This document shows, in pieces, positions 11,012 through 22,383 of a stretch of DNA of 64,000 bases. The notes beneath the pieces are model-generated. The model ran no database searches. It had not been told where the DNA came from and saw only the letters and a list, made by a program, of their open reading frames with translations. The stretch is from assembly GCF_000346465.2 (NCBI RefSeq), contig NC_034014.1, positions 14,306,803 through 14,370,802 of the forward strand, in the 5' to 3' direction. The position numbers and the translations under genes were made by a program. Numbering within the stretch: position 1 is the first letter of the stretch; every line of letters begins with the position of its first letter. The DNA comes from Prunus persica. Lineage: Eukaryota > Streptophyta > Magnoliopsida > Rosales > Rosaceae.

Positions 11012-13340
11012 GTAGTCCCCTAAGTTCGCGGTCGAGAAGTAACTTCTGGGTTGGGAACTTGTGAGTTTTTGTAATTGTAACCGAGCATTCCAGCTTCATT
11101 GGGAGCCGCAGGGCACTCCCTAGTCCCCCAAGTTGGCAAGCTAGGAGTTGCGTCAACACATAGTAGCTAGGTACCTGGGTACTTGGGCATGTTGCAGATA
11201 GGATGGGAGCTGGGTCCCTAGGGGAGCCAGACCTTCGGGGGAGCCGGGTACTTTGAAAATTTTGGAGACTCCAATTCTTTCATGGCTCCTGCCGTTCGGC
11301 AAGGGTCTAGCTCCATTTTTTTTTTTTTTTTTGGGGAATGGCCTGGCCATTTGGAATTTTTGGACCCTCCATAGCTTCTCCATGGCCCTTGCCGTTCGGC
11401 AAGGGTGCAGCCAAATTTTATTTTATTTTATTTTTTTGGATGGCTTGGGAGCTAGGCCTGCAAGGGAGCCGGGTCGTTTTGAAAATTTTAAACTCTCCAC
11501 AAAACCTCCATGGCCCTTGCCGTTCGGCAAGGGTCTAGCCACACACATATACATAATTGAAATTTTTTTGAACTTGGGAGCTAGGTCATAGAGGGAGCCG
11601 GGTCGTTTTTGAAAATTTTGAACACGCCATAGTTCCCCAAGGCCCTTGCCGTTCGGCAAGGGTCTAGCCGTTTTGCAGGGCCGGGCCATGTTGAGAGAGA
11701 TTGAAGGCTTAGCTTGGATTGGGCCTTCGGCAAGTAAGAAAGGCTTGAGTTTGGCCAAAGTGGGCTTCGGCATGTAAGAAGGCTAGGGTTTTGATAGGGG
11801 GTATAAAAATGGGATGGTTATGCCGTTCGGCAAGGATCCATTCGGCAGGTTGAGGTAGAACAAAATTTTGAAATCCAATCTTGCCGTTCGGCAAGTTCTT
11901 GGAGTCCCGGTCTTGGAGTCACGGCTGTGGAGTTGCTGTCCGAGGGCTCTGGAGGTGCAGATCGGCAGGTGCTGCGGAGGTGGTCCGAGGGCTCTGCAGG
12001 TGGCTGAGCTTCGGCAGGGCAGCTGGAGTTCTTTGGGGGCTGAGCTTCGGCGGCAGCACGGGGGTTGAGAACCTTCGGCAGGGCAGCTGGAGGAGCTGGG
12101 CGTTGCAACTTTGCTTCGGCAGGGGGCGCGGCAGCTGATTCGGCAGGCGTGGTGCTGTGCCGATCGGCAGGGTCTGGTCGAGGTGCAGTTGAGGTGCTGC
12201 GGAGATCGAAGTGGAGCTGCGACTGATCTTGCCGTTCGGACGAAGGGGCTGGGCTGCTGTTTCGGCAAGCGCAGCGAGGCTGTGCTGTCCGAGGAGTAGC
12301 TGCTGTCCGAGGTAGTGTGTTGGCTGTGTTCACGCTTCGGCAAGGGTCTGTGGAAGATTGAATTTCCTAGGACCTTGCCGTTCGGCAAGGAGCTTGGCGA
12401 CGTCGGGCAGTTGAGCACGGCTGGTGGTTTCGGCAATCTAGGTGTGCAGCAGCACCGATTGCGATTTGTCTTCGGCAAGGGTGATTGGGCCTAGCTGGAC
12501 GAGTGGTCTTCACGAGCTGGGCCGAAAAATAGCTGGGTGTGGAGAGTAGTTTGGCCGAAAATAGCTGGGCCAAAAAATAGCTGGGTTTTTGTGCTGTCGC
12601 TTAGCCTCGCGAGCTAGACAGTCCATTCGGCAGGTGAGTCCCCCATTTGTTGCTGCCCGGGCCTTGCCGTTCGGCAAGCTCAGCTAAAATTTATTGTGAA
12701 ATTGGTTTGGGTGTCTTGATCAAATTTCTGCCCTAGCCTTGTAGTGGGATTGGGCTTATGGAGTAGGCTAGCAAACTTGGAATTTTGAGGGCCTCCATTT
12801 TGTTTTTGCACGGGCCTTGCCGTTCGGCAAGGCCCCTATTTCCCTCAATTTTTTTTTTGTTTTTGGTTGATTGTGTAGTTTGAAAATTGAATTTCAAATT
12901 GTGTGTAGGTACAAGGGATTTAGGAGGGAATATGAAAGGGTGCTAGGGTTTGCTCGTGAAACGAGGCGTGGTACCCTTAGTTGGCTATTTAATAGGAACT
13001 TGGGTGGTGAAGGCATCACACTTGGCTTGAGTTGAGAAAATTTGTGAGAAATTGAAGAAGAGGAGAGGTGATTTCCGGCGATTAGTTTGTGGCTGAGGTG
13101 ATTTCCGGCGATCCATTCGTGGTGCTACGAACAAGGTTAGACCTTATTTCGCTAGAACTTTTGAATTGAAATGTCTTGTTTTGCATGAACATGTTGAAGG
13201 TTAGGAAGAACACATTGAACATGAGCATGAATGTGATGAACATGTTGAACATATGTATGAACATGTAGAATTCTTGTATGGCATGAAGATTTGGCAAATT
13301 TTTGTTGTTGTGGTTCGATCCTCTCTGCATGTGCATTTAG
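11012..13340. repeat. 3' untranslated region of Tat element 2 with repeated TTGCCGTTCGGCAA hairpins
   Basis: No credible gene; long frames here come from GC-rich repeats. It contains at least nine copies of a short inverted repeat with core TGCCGTTCGGCA: 11290-11305, 11386-11405, 11514-11533, 11643-11662, 11821-11835, 11880-11895, 12373-12390, 12662-12678 and 12812-12835, plus a half copy at 12229-12239. Arms reach 9 bp (CCCTTGCCG/CGGCAAGGG) and, at 12812-12835, 11 bp, always around a TT loop. Many single TTCGGCAG/TTCGGCAAG pieces are scattered between 11700 and 12650. Confidence 0.85.
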
Positions 13341-13369
13341 TTCCTTTTCTTGTTTTTCCATATTTGTAG

Positions 13370-15608
13370 ATGTCTGAAAGTTCTGATAGGGAAAGTCTTG
13401 ACCCCCCCTGCCTTTGGTGGGGATGACACTGAGAGTGAAGAGCCCAGCCAGTATATATGTTCTGAAGAGGAGAGTTCAGAGATAGAGGGTCTGGTAGAAG
13501 GCACTATAGAAAGTAGGATGATAGGGCCGGGGGTGAGAGGGTTGAGCCATCGGGAGACTCTGGGTCGGCTGCATATAGGGAGATGCAGAGAAATTATATA
13601 GAATTAGAGGCTATAGCAAATCGGGTTCTAGCCTTGCCTCAAACGCAAGAAGTGGGTTCGAGCAACCAGGCATCACCATCAGGGTCTGTGGGTATAGCCG
13701 TGGCTTCGGTGTCAAAGGGATTAGACATCCGGGTTGGTGTCCCGTTGCCGAGGCGGAATACACTTACAGAAGCGAAATTGGCCCAGCTACGAACAGATTT
13801 CAGTGTGCCAACCTATGTGGGCTTGAGGTTACCCACTGAGGCCGATGTAGTCAGATATCCCTCGGATGGTTCCGTGATGATTTTTACAGATATGTATCGG
13901 CACGGCTTCAGACTACCGTTTCATCCGTGGGTTTAGATGATGTTGGCCAAGTTGGGGTATGCACCGGGGCAGTATAATCCCAACTTTTGAATTCTTCTTC
14001 ATGGGGTGTATATTGCCTGGTGGTTGGCTGGGTTAGGGGAGCCAACGTTTGAGCAATTCATGTACTTGTACTCCATTTCGAAGCAGCAGGGGAATTTTGG
14101 CTGGGTACAGGCGAATTGCCGAAAGGCGAAGGAGAGGGGCTATTTTATTGGACACAAGCCCACAATGCAAAAGTCCTGGAGGAATAGGTGGTGCATGGCT
14201 TATGGGGACTGGGAGTGTCCTCCAGGGAAGAGCGTTGTCCAGCACATTCCTACCCACTTCCAGTCTATAGGTCCTTGGCCCCATCCCTTAAGATTGTCTA
14301 ATGCCTGATTGTGTTGTTTTGCCTCCTATTTTTGGTTCTGTACTTCCTCTGTGCCAGTGTAAATGGCTAAGTAGTTTCTAACTCTTGATGCAGGTTCAGT
14401 GAAGTGGGGCCCTATCTCCAAGGAGCAAGAAGACGAAGTTGAGTGGGTGAGGGCGCAGCTATCAGAGACTGAGCGTGAGTGCGGGAACCTAGTCACGCAG
14501 AAGAATTTGTTTGAGTCCGGACTGCTGCAAGGAAGTAAGTACCTGGGTTATCTTTTTGTTGTGTGCTGAGCCTTTGTGAGTTTGAGTAATAGAATTGCTT
14601 TGTTTGTTTTGACAGTGGCTGGCATCATAAGGGGGAGTACAAAGGTGGCCGTAGACATTGATGAGGCCGAGATGCAGAAGCGGCTGAGGGAGTCTCGGGC
14701 CAAGAAAGCTGCGAAGAGTGCTGGAAAACGACCCAGGGAAGATGATGAGGGTCGGGTCGCGGACGTGCTGGGGAAAAGGAAAGCCTTGGAGGAGGCTCAT
14801 CAGCGTGTTATGGGGTCAGGGCCGAGACTTCCGCCCTTTGATCTGCAGGCACCGCCGAAGCTACCCTTCGGCATGGAGGACGTGTTCGCTGAAGGGGTAG
14901 AGAAGGTAGACTTCGGCAGGCTACGCCAGCAGAAGAAGGAGGTCAACCTGGCTATGCACCGGCAGGAGGTGCCTTTAGTGAATGTCTTCCTGGAAGGCGT
15001 GAAGAGCGACCCTGAGGCTCTGGCGAGGACTCCAGCTTCCTCCTTCATTGACCGGGCCCAAAAGACGATCCTCACCTCTGCCTATGTAAGTGTTTAGGCC
15101 TTTTTTGAATGTATTTGTGTTGGGTTATTTGTGTGGATTGACTAGCATGGTTTTTGTTTTGCAGGCCTTTGGCGAGATGTACGTCAGCATGGCGAAGGCG
15201 GACAAGGAGATCCAGAGGCTGAAGAGGCGGGATGAGCTAGCCAAGAGCAAAATGGCGGAGGCGCAGGAGGCCATCCGAGAGAAGAACACCTTGCTGGTTC
15301 AGAAGGCGGCCCTGGCCAAGGAGGTGGAGGAGCTGAAGAGATCGAAGGCCAAGGAGGTGGCTGCTGCCCGAGTCGAGGCGATTGAGTCCTTCCGATCCTC
15401 AGAGGAGCTGAAGAGCTATATCATGGATCGACTGGTTGATGAGCAGCTTCGCTGGGAAGATAGGTTGGTTAGGTTCAACCCCTCGCTGGAGATTAACTTT
15501 GACACCAGTGGCGAGCCTCCTGCACAGACCCCTCCTGCAGCTGTTGCGAGCGCCCCGACACCAGAGGCTGAGCCAGCCACTGAGGATGCCCCTTCGACCG
15601 AGTCCTGA
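13370..15608 (+). pseudogene. Antisense spliced gene in Tat element 2 (putative gypsy-type transposon protein family)
   Basis: Plus-strand gene antisense to gag-pol. Likely start is ATG at 13370 (MSESSDRESLD), just after an AG. A C-run near 13403 and the G-run near 13530 each shift the frame. The central part (about 13583-14308) resembles the plant putative gypsy-type transposon domain (PF04195-like): RLPTEADVVRYPSDG, then YIAWWLAGLGEPTFEQFMYL, but has stops at 13934 and about 13988. Later exons are clean: about 14392-14534, 14616-15085 and 15165-15608, joined by GT-AG introns 14535-14615 and 15086-15164 that keep the frame. The last exon encodes a Lys/Glu-rich coiled coil (KEIQRLKRRDELAKSKMAEA), then a Pro/Ala-rich tail. 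Function unknown; it accompanies Tat-lineage elements. Confidence 0.75.
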
Positions 15609-15937
15609 AGGCGTTGCCTTCGTGATGTGTTATAGCTATTTTGTACTCTAGTGATTGTGTTGGAACACTTGTTTGTTTGGTATATTTTGGTTATGTATGA
15701 ACATTTGTCCTTGCCTGGAGCAAGGCTGGTTTATTTATGATATGGACTTAGCTTGATATCAATTGTGTTAGTAAAAATGATAACAATGTAAGTGCATGAG
15801 AATGAGCCGGAGTCAGGCATTTCATTGAAATAGATGCCGAAAGGCAGAAGGTACAAGTGGTCTAGGGTCTAGATACCTTACTTCTACCTTACAGTAAATA
15901 ATCAAGACCAAAGTATTGTCCTAGGGTCTAGATATGT
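15609..15937. other. Spacer between converging antisense gene and pol
   Basis: No gene. It separates the stop of the plus-strand antisense gene (15606-15608) from the stop of minus-strand pol (15938), so the two transcription units converge here. Confidence 0.6.
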
Positions 15938-18900
15938 TTACTTGTAATAGTACTTGAGGTGGTCAGCATTCCACGGGTGTGGCAGCGTCTTGCCTGTGGA
16001 ATCACGAAGCTGATAAGTACCGGGGCGGCAGATTTTGATAATCTCATAAGGACCTTCCCATGTAGGGCCGAGGGTACCTTCGTTGGGATTTTTGGTAGCC
16101 AAGGAAACTTTGCGCATGACCCAGTCCCCCATTTTGAAAGCACGGGGCTTGACTCGGGAGTCGTAATATTTGGCGATCCGTTGTTTGTACGCGACATTAC
16201 GCATGTTCGATTGGTCCCGGAGCTCGTCAATGAAGTCGAGGTTGAGGGCCAACTGCTCGTCATTGGCCGTGGCATCGTAAGTGGAGGTTCGGTATGTTGG
16301 CTGGCCAATCTCTACCGGAGCCACGGCCTCGGTTCCAAATGATAGGGAGAACGGCGTTTCACCCGTGGATGTGCGGAAAGTGGTGCGGTAGGACCAGAGT
16401 ACTTCTGGGAGTAGTTCTGGCCAGCAGCCCTTGGCTTTGTCAAGTTTTGTCTTGAGGGTCTTCTTGATAATTTTGTTCACGGCTTCGACCTGGCCATTGG
16501 ACTGAGGATGGGCTGGGGAGGCGAAACACAGACGAATCTTGAGGTTGGAACAAAATTGTTTGAATTTGGCGTTGTCAAATTACCGGCCATTGTCGGTGAC
16601 GATGGAGTTGGGGATGCCGAAGCGACATACAATGTTTTGCCACACAAAGGATTCGATGCGAGCCGCAGTGATGGTGGCCAAGGCCTCGGCCTCAGCCCAC
16701 TTGGTGAAGTAGTCTACGGCCACAACTGCATACTTGACTTGGCCCTTGCCCTCTGGCATCGGTCCAATGAGATCCAGTCCCCATTGGGCAAATGGCCAAG
16801 GACTGACCATGGCCGTCAGTGGTTCTGCCGGGAGTTGTGGAATGTTGGCGAATCTCTGACATTTGTCGCATTTTTGGGTGAAGGCCTGGGCGTCAGTGTG
16901 GAGTGAAGGCTAGAAGTATCCTTGGCGGATTGCCTTATGAGCTAACGAGCGTGCGCCCGAGTGGTTGCCGCAGATGCCTTCATGGATTTCTCGGAGGACA
17001 TAGTGACCCTCCTCTGGAGTCAGGCATCGGAGGTAAGGAAGGCTGAAACCCCGCTTGTATAAGGAGCCGTTAATGATCAGGTAACGGGCAGAGCGATGGC
17101 GAATGCGTCGTGCTTTTGCCGGATTAGCCGGTAGTGTTTGGTTCTGTAAGAATTGGAGGATGGGGTCCATCCATGTAGGGCTGTGATCAATAGTGCAGAT
17201 GAGTGGGGCTTGTGTGCTGGGCTGGGCCAAAAACTCGATGTGGATGTGGCGACCCAGTCCTTGCTCCAAGGCTGATGCCAACCTGGCTAGTGCATCGGCA
17301 TGGCTATTCTCGGAGCGCGGCACTTGCTTGATAGAGTGGGCGTGGAAGGTCGCCAGCAAGTGCCGAGCGTGCTGGAGGTAGGCCGTCATAGAGGCATCCT
17401 TAGCCGTGAAGTCCTGGTTGACCTGGTGGACCACGAGTTGTGAATCGCTGAATATCTGAATTTGCCTGGCGTCCATCTCTTTGGCTAATCGAAGACCAGC
17501 TAAGAGTGCTTCATATTCGGCCTCGTTGTTGGAGGCTTGGAACTTGAAGCGGAGGGCGTACTCGAGGGCAACCTTGTATGGGGAGATGAGGACGAGGTCG
17601 GCCCCACAGCCCTGGGCATTAGAAGAGCCGTCTACGAATAAGGTCCACAGGGGCTGGGTTAGGTCGAGATTGCCTTCGGTGGGGGTTTGGTCCTGGCTGG
17701 GAGGGGGATTGGGTTCGGTTATGAGCTGGGTAGCTGCGGAAGCTTGGGGCGACGTGAATTCGGATAAGAAGTCAGCAACGGCCTGTCCCCTCATAGCCGG
17801 GCGGGGTTTGTAATGAAGATCAAACTCGCCCAATTCAATGGCCCATTTGACTAGCCTCCCAGAAGTTTCTGGGTTCTGCAACACCTGTCGGAGCGGTTGG
17901 TTGGTTAAGACATGGATGGTGTGAGCTTGGAAATATGGTCGGAGGCGTCTTGCCGAGACGACCAGGGCGAACGCCAATTTTTCAATGTCCGGGTACCGAA
18001 CTTCGGCATCTTGCAATGCTTTACTAACATAATGCACCGGGTGTTCCGCGTTATCTTTTGATCGGATGAGCACAGAGCTAACAGCCGAAGCTGAGATGGA
18101 GAGATAAATCACGAGGATGTCTCCGTGCTCAGGGGTTGACAATAAAGGGGCCCGGCCCATATACTCCTTGAGCTCGCTGAAAGCTGTGTCGCATTCAGCG
18201 GTCCAGGTGATGTTTCTTTTGGTGCCTTTAAGGGCCTTGAATAATGGGGCGCAGCGGTCAGTGGCTTTGGAGATAAATCTGGTCAGGGCTGCGACACGCC
18301 CTGTAAGGCTTTGGATATCTTTGACCGTCTTAGGTACCGTCATGTCTAAGATGGCCTGGATCTTTTCTGGATTGGCCTCAATACCCCTCTGGCTGATCAT
18401 GAAGCCCAGGAATTTGCCCGAAGCCACCCCGAATGCACATTTGGTGGGGTTAAGCCTCATTTTGTACTGCTTTAGGATGGTGAACATGGCGGAGAGGTTA
18501 GGGATGTGTTGGTCAGCTGTGCGACTCTTGACTAGCATGTCATCGACATAGACCTCCATGGTATTGCCAATCAGTGGGGCAAAGAGCTGATTCACCAGAC
18601 GCTGATAAGTAGCCCCGGCGTTTTTGAGGCCAAAGGGCATCACCTTATAGCAGTAGAGGCCGCGATCCGTAATGAAAGAGGTGTGGGCCTGATCTTCGGG
18701 GTGCATGAAGATCTGGTTGTAACCTGAATAAGCATCCATGAAGCTAAGGAGGGCGTGGCCGGCTGTGGCGTCGACTAGCTGGTCAATGCGGGGTAGCGGG
18801 AAGCTGTCCTTTGGGCAAGCCCGATTAAGGTTGGTGTAGTCGACACACATGCGCCAACCCTTTCTTGGCTTGCGGACCATCACGACATTAGCCAGCCATG

Positions 18901-20533
18901 TAGGACAGTCAACCTCCCTGATGAATCCGATGCTACTCAATCGATCCACCTCCGCCCTCATGGCCTCATAGCGCTCGGGATCATAAGCACGACGCTTCTG
19001 TCGGACTGGTCTGACGGCAGGATTGACGCTAAGCCTATGGGATATGATGTCTGGTGATATGCCAGGCATGTCATTGTAGGACCAAGCGAAGACTTCGGAG
19101 TTGAGGCGGAGGAAGGCGACCAGGTCAGAGCGAAGCTCTGGCGAGATGGAGGTGCCGATCCGGACTTGTCGATCCGGGATATCGTCATGGAGGGTAACCA
19201 GCTCCAGGTCCTCCATAGGTTCGGCCTGTGGTGCGATGGACTCCTCCCTTGGGTCTTCAGGTGGTTCTGTGCCAGCTTGAGGAGGGGCGGGAGCCTTGGT
19301 TACTGCTAGGGCTTCACTCTGATGTTGGCAATTAGTGGATTTGACGGCCGAAGCATAGCAGCTTCGGGCTCCGAGTTGGTCGCCGCGCACCGTGCCTGGG
19401 CCATTAGGAGTGGGAAACTTCAACAGCAGCATATGCGTGGAAATAAAAGCCTTCATTTGGGCCAAGGCCGGGCGGCCGAGGATGACGTTGTAGGCTGTGG
19501 GACAGTCGACGATAAGGAAGGGGGTAGTGATCGTCGTCCGCTGGGGTGCGGCCCCAATTGATATAGGGAGATGAATGCTGCCAATGGGCTGGACCACATC
19601 ACCCGAGAAGCTCACAAGGGGTGTGATGCTTCGGTCGAGTAGGTGAGGCGGGACCTGGAGTTCATTGAAGGCCTCGGCAAACATCACACTGACCAAGCTG
19701 CCAGTGTCCACCAGGACACGCCCAACGTCGAAGTTAGAAATGTCAGCCCGGATAATGAGTGGATCGTCATGGGGGAGGATAACACCACGCTCCTCCTCCT
19801 CGCAGAAGGTAATGGGGGCCCAGCCTGTCCTGTGGGTCTTTGGCAATCGTCCCTGCTCGGTGCTGAAGACCTGGTGCGCATAGGTGGAGCGGACATAATG
19901 TTTGATGGAGTTGTTGGAGGTGCCAGCCAGGGTAGGACCTCCGCTGATGGTGGAGATCATGTTGATTTGTCGTTGGTGAGGGTTAGGCGGGGCTGGTATG
20001 TTGCGCACATAGTTGTCCAGCTTACCCTCCCGGATGAGCCCTTCAATGATGTTGCGCAGCGCAACACAAGACTCGGTGTCATGGCCGCTGAATTGATGAA
20101 AGCGGCAGAAGACCCCCGTGTTTGGCATAGGCTTGTTGGATGGTCTCCGGGGGGGTGGCTTGGGGATGATGGGGGCTTCACGCGCCAGGACGTTCTCATA
20201 GGTGGTGTTGAGGGTCGTAAAAACCTCAAACCTGGGCCTGGGTGCGAATGGAAGTGGGGCCCGATCACCAGGCCTGGGAGGGTTGCTTCCACTAGATTGA
20301 TGGGGGTTGCCATGTCTGCCACGTTTGTGATTGCCGAAGGGATGCTGGTAGCTATCCTTCCGCTTATGTTGTTGGTTGTCCTGGGCACTCGGGGCAGGGG
20401 TAGAATGCTGAGGTGGGGCTGGGGCGGGTGCTGAAGCAGGTGAAGGGTCGGCGAAAGTGTTGCGCGCCAAGTTGGCTGGGCCACGCTTGGAATTGAAGTA
20501 TTCAGCCTTAGCGTGGATCGCCGCCTGCTTCAT
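15938..20533 (-). pseudogene. Tat element 2 gag C-terminus and pol (protease, RT, RNase H, integrase)
   Basis: The first open stretch, 20533-16910, encodes 1207 residues. Order: a gag zinc finger of CHHC spacing (CRFHQFSGHDTESC, about residue 143), aspartic protease DTGS (about 276), reverse transcriptase with SFMDAYSGYNQI and YVDD (about 662), RNase H with FVDGSS, NNEAEYEALLAGL and FSDSQLVV, then integrase zinc region HEGICGNHSG. In-frame stops at 16910 (in the usual GYYWP motif) and at 16577 (after VTDNGR) cut the integrase; the same frame continues through WGLDLIGP, YFTKWAEAEA, FASPAHPQSNGQVEAVNK and ends HPWNADHLKYYYK. Everything is in one frame, so only two point changes separate pol from an open frame. 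Confidence 0.9.
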
Positions 20534-21765
20534 CAGCTCTGCATATGTGTTCCAACTGTTGCTATGAACCAGGTAGCGGAAGTTGGACTCGCGGAGGCCG
20601 CTCTTAAAAGCGCCAAAGGCGACGCGATCGTCAGTGTCTGGGCAGCGAGAGTATTCATGACTGAACCGAGCTGCATATACAAGTTGTCGGCAGAGTATAG
20701 GCGATCAGTCTGGATCATAAAATGGTCCAGGAACGTCTGCTTGAGACTATCGAAGGAGTTGATGGTGCGGGGGTGGAGCCTGTAGAACCAATTCAGGGCC
20801 GCGCCGCTGAGGGTGGAAGGGAAAAGGAGGCACATGCCTTCATCAGTGAGGCCTTTGCACCCAAGGGCAGACTGGAAGGAGTGGATGTGGGTGAGAGGGT
20901 CCTCCGTGCCAGTGTAGAAAGCGATGCGGAGTGGCTGGATATCTTTCTCCTGGTGGTAGTGGAGGATGCGTTCGGTAAAGGGCCCGGGTCGTGGTTTTGC
21001 CCAGAGGGGTTGATGGCTGCGATGTTGTTCGCTTTCCAGGCGCCGGACCTTTTCGAAGAGAAGCCTCATGGCCGGGTCGGCATGAGGAAGAGTTTCAGGT
21101 GCCAAAGGCCTGGGGGCGGGGCAGACAGGGACTGGGGATTGTTCCCAATTTTCCAGCGCCCCGGTGTGGTAATTTGGCCAAGTCTCTGAATTATAAAATT
21201 CCCAAGTATCCGAGTCCCCGACACCTTCCTCGTCGGGTATGCGGACGGGGGCTGGCGAGGGGCCCAGGTGTGTCACCCGTGGGTCGTCGAGGTTGACAGG
21301 GATAGGGATCGGCCTTGGCTGACGGTCCGAGAGGCGATCCCTGCAATCTTGGTAGATCCTGACTGGTTCATGGGGCCGGTCCCTCGGTGGGGGAACGCAA
21401 AGGGGTCGCGACTGGGTTAGCTCCGGATGAAGGTGGTCTTTACCCTTGCGGAGCCTAGCTTGGGCCGAGGCACTGTGGCTGGAATGTACTGGCTGGTTCG
21501 GCTGAGTAAGCCCAACGTTCTGGGTGAGGTCATGCTGGGCATCCTGGGTGTGAGTCCTTTCCCAGTTCCGCTTTAAAACACGGTAGTCATGTTCTAGCTC
21601 AATGTTCTTGCAATGAAGGTGCTCGTATTTTTCCGACATTTTAGTGACACTGTCGCGGAGGCGCTCCACTTCTGCCTGGAGAGTGGCATCTTCCGAAGAT
21701 TTCCTTCTAGAAGTACCATCGCGGGGGGTATGATGCTGGGTATCGTGGCTATCCTCGGTCGGCAT
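20533..21765 (-). pseudogene. Tat element 2 gag N-terminal region, frameshifted
   Basis: Capsid-like polyprotein start. An N-terminal coiled-coil/charged region (EVERLRDSVTKMSEKYEHL) is followed by a Pro-rich linker and the retrotransposon gag core (CLLFPSTLSGAALNWFYRL, then TINSFDSLKQTFLDHF). After LYSADNLYMQLGS the frame leaves the gag reading; the expected continuation (HEYSRCPDTDDRVAFGAFKS) is in another frame from about 20680 down, so a small frameshifting deletion sits near 20670-20690. Downstream, gag runs straight into the pol frame, so gag-pol was probably one ORF. Confidence 0.85.
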
Positions 21766-21859
21766 AGCAGAATGTGGGGTGAAGAAGAGGCGACGGGGCC
21801 TGAGGGGTGAAGGAGCCAGCTGGGCTGATAAAGAAAGAGGGGATTCAAGTGTCGAATTC

Positions 21860-21875
21860 CCACAGACGGCGCCAA
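21860..21875 (-). promoter_or_regulatory. Primer binding site, tRNA-Asp type
   Basis: Reading the minus strand away from the 5' LTR, the next bases are GTTTGGCGCCGTCTGTGGG. TGGCGCCGT is complementary to the 3' end of plant tRNA-Asp, the primer used by Tat/Athila relatives; the match weakens after nine bases. Confidence 0.75.
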
Positions 21876-21877
21876 AC

Positions 21878-22383
21878 TGTTGATGCTCAAAATGGCCCGG
21901 CCAATATTGAGTACAACTTAGTGATTAGATGTGCTGAGTCTTCAGCAGAGAAGAGGGCTGAGGCCCTTGGTGAAATAGGTTGGTGAGAGACCTGTAGAAG
22001 GTAAAAAGAGGAGAAGCGATCGTTAAGCTTCGGACACCGGTGTGGTGCCGGCCGAAGGCTCTCCGATGCCTAAGTCAGTTACGAGTAGTAATTCTGGCAG
22101 AGTAACAGTAAAAGTGGGAGAATAGTTCTTGGTTTTACCTGGGTACTGTTCCCTATTTATAGGGAAGTGAAAGTGGGAGCTTTGCACAAAGTTCCAATGT
22201 GGGACTTTGTGCAAGCCGTTGTGGTGACGACACGTGTCTTGGAGATTAGGTTTGGCAGCTGAGAGCTTTGGCAGGTGTCTGGCACCTCGGAAGTGTGTCT
22301 TCCTTCGGCATGGGAGAAGGCGTGGCTGCCTTGGTGCTAGTCGCTTTGATGCTGGGTCTGCTCGGTTCATTATGGTGTAAACA
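21878..22383 (-). repeat. 5' LTR of Tat element 2
   Basis: 506 bp, almost identical to 10506-11011. It is the promoter LTR for the minus-strand element: TATA-like CTATAAATAG at 22153-22162, and about 70 bp upstream of it the palindrome GACACGTGTC (G-box core CACGTG at 22231-22236) next to a TGACG. Confidence 0.95.
22153..22236 (-). promoter_or_regulatory. LTR promoter: TATA box and G-box
   Basis: CTATAAATAG at 22153-22162 with CACGTG at 22231-22236 and TGACG beside it. G-box/ABRE and as-1-like motifs are known plant stress and hormone response elements; the link to expression of this element is inference. Confidence 0.5.

Larger units (their letters stand above)
10506..22383 (-). mobile_element. 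Complete Tat-type Ty3/gypsy LTR retrotransposon (11.9 kb)
   Basis: Two 506-bp LTRs (10506-11011 and 21878-22383) enclose gag and pol on the minus strand, so the right LTR is the 5' one. The primer site next to it reads TGGCGCCGT, matching the tRNA-Asp 3' end as in Tat/Athila elements. Flanks are the duplication AGAAG. Between pol and the 3' LTR lies a plus-strand antisense gene plus a GC-rich stretch full of small hairpins. The LTRs differ at only three positions by my count, so the insertion is recent, yet gag and pol carry a frameshift and two stops. It splits a LINE. Confidence 0.95.

Noticed and set aside
11783..12478. Long overlapping open frames in the GC-rich Tat 3' region
   Set aside because: They are low-complexity Pro/Ser/Ala/Arg translations of the hairpin-rich DNA, in several frames at once.
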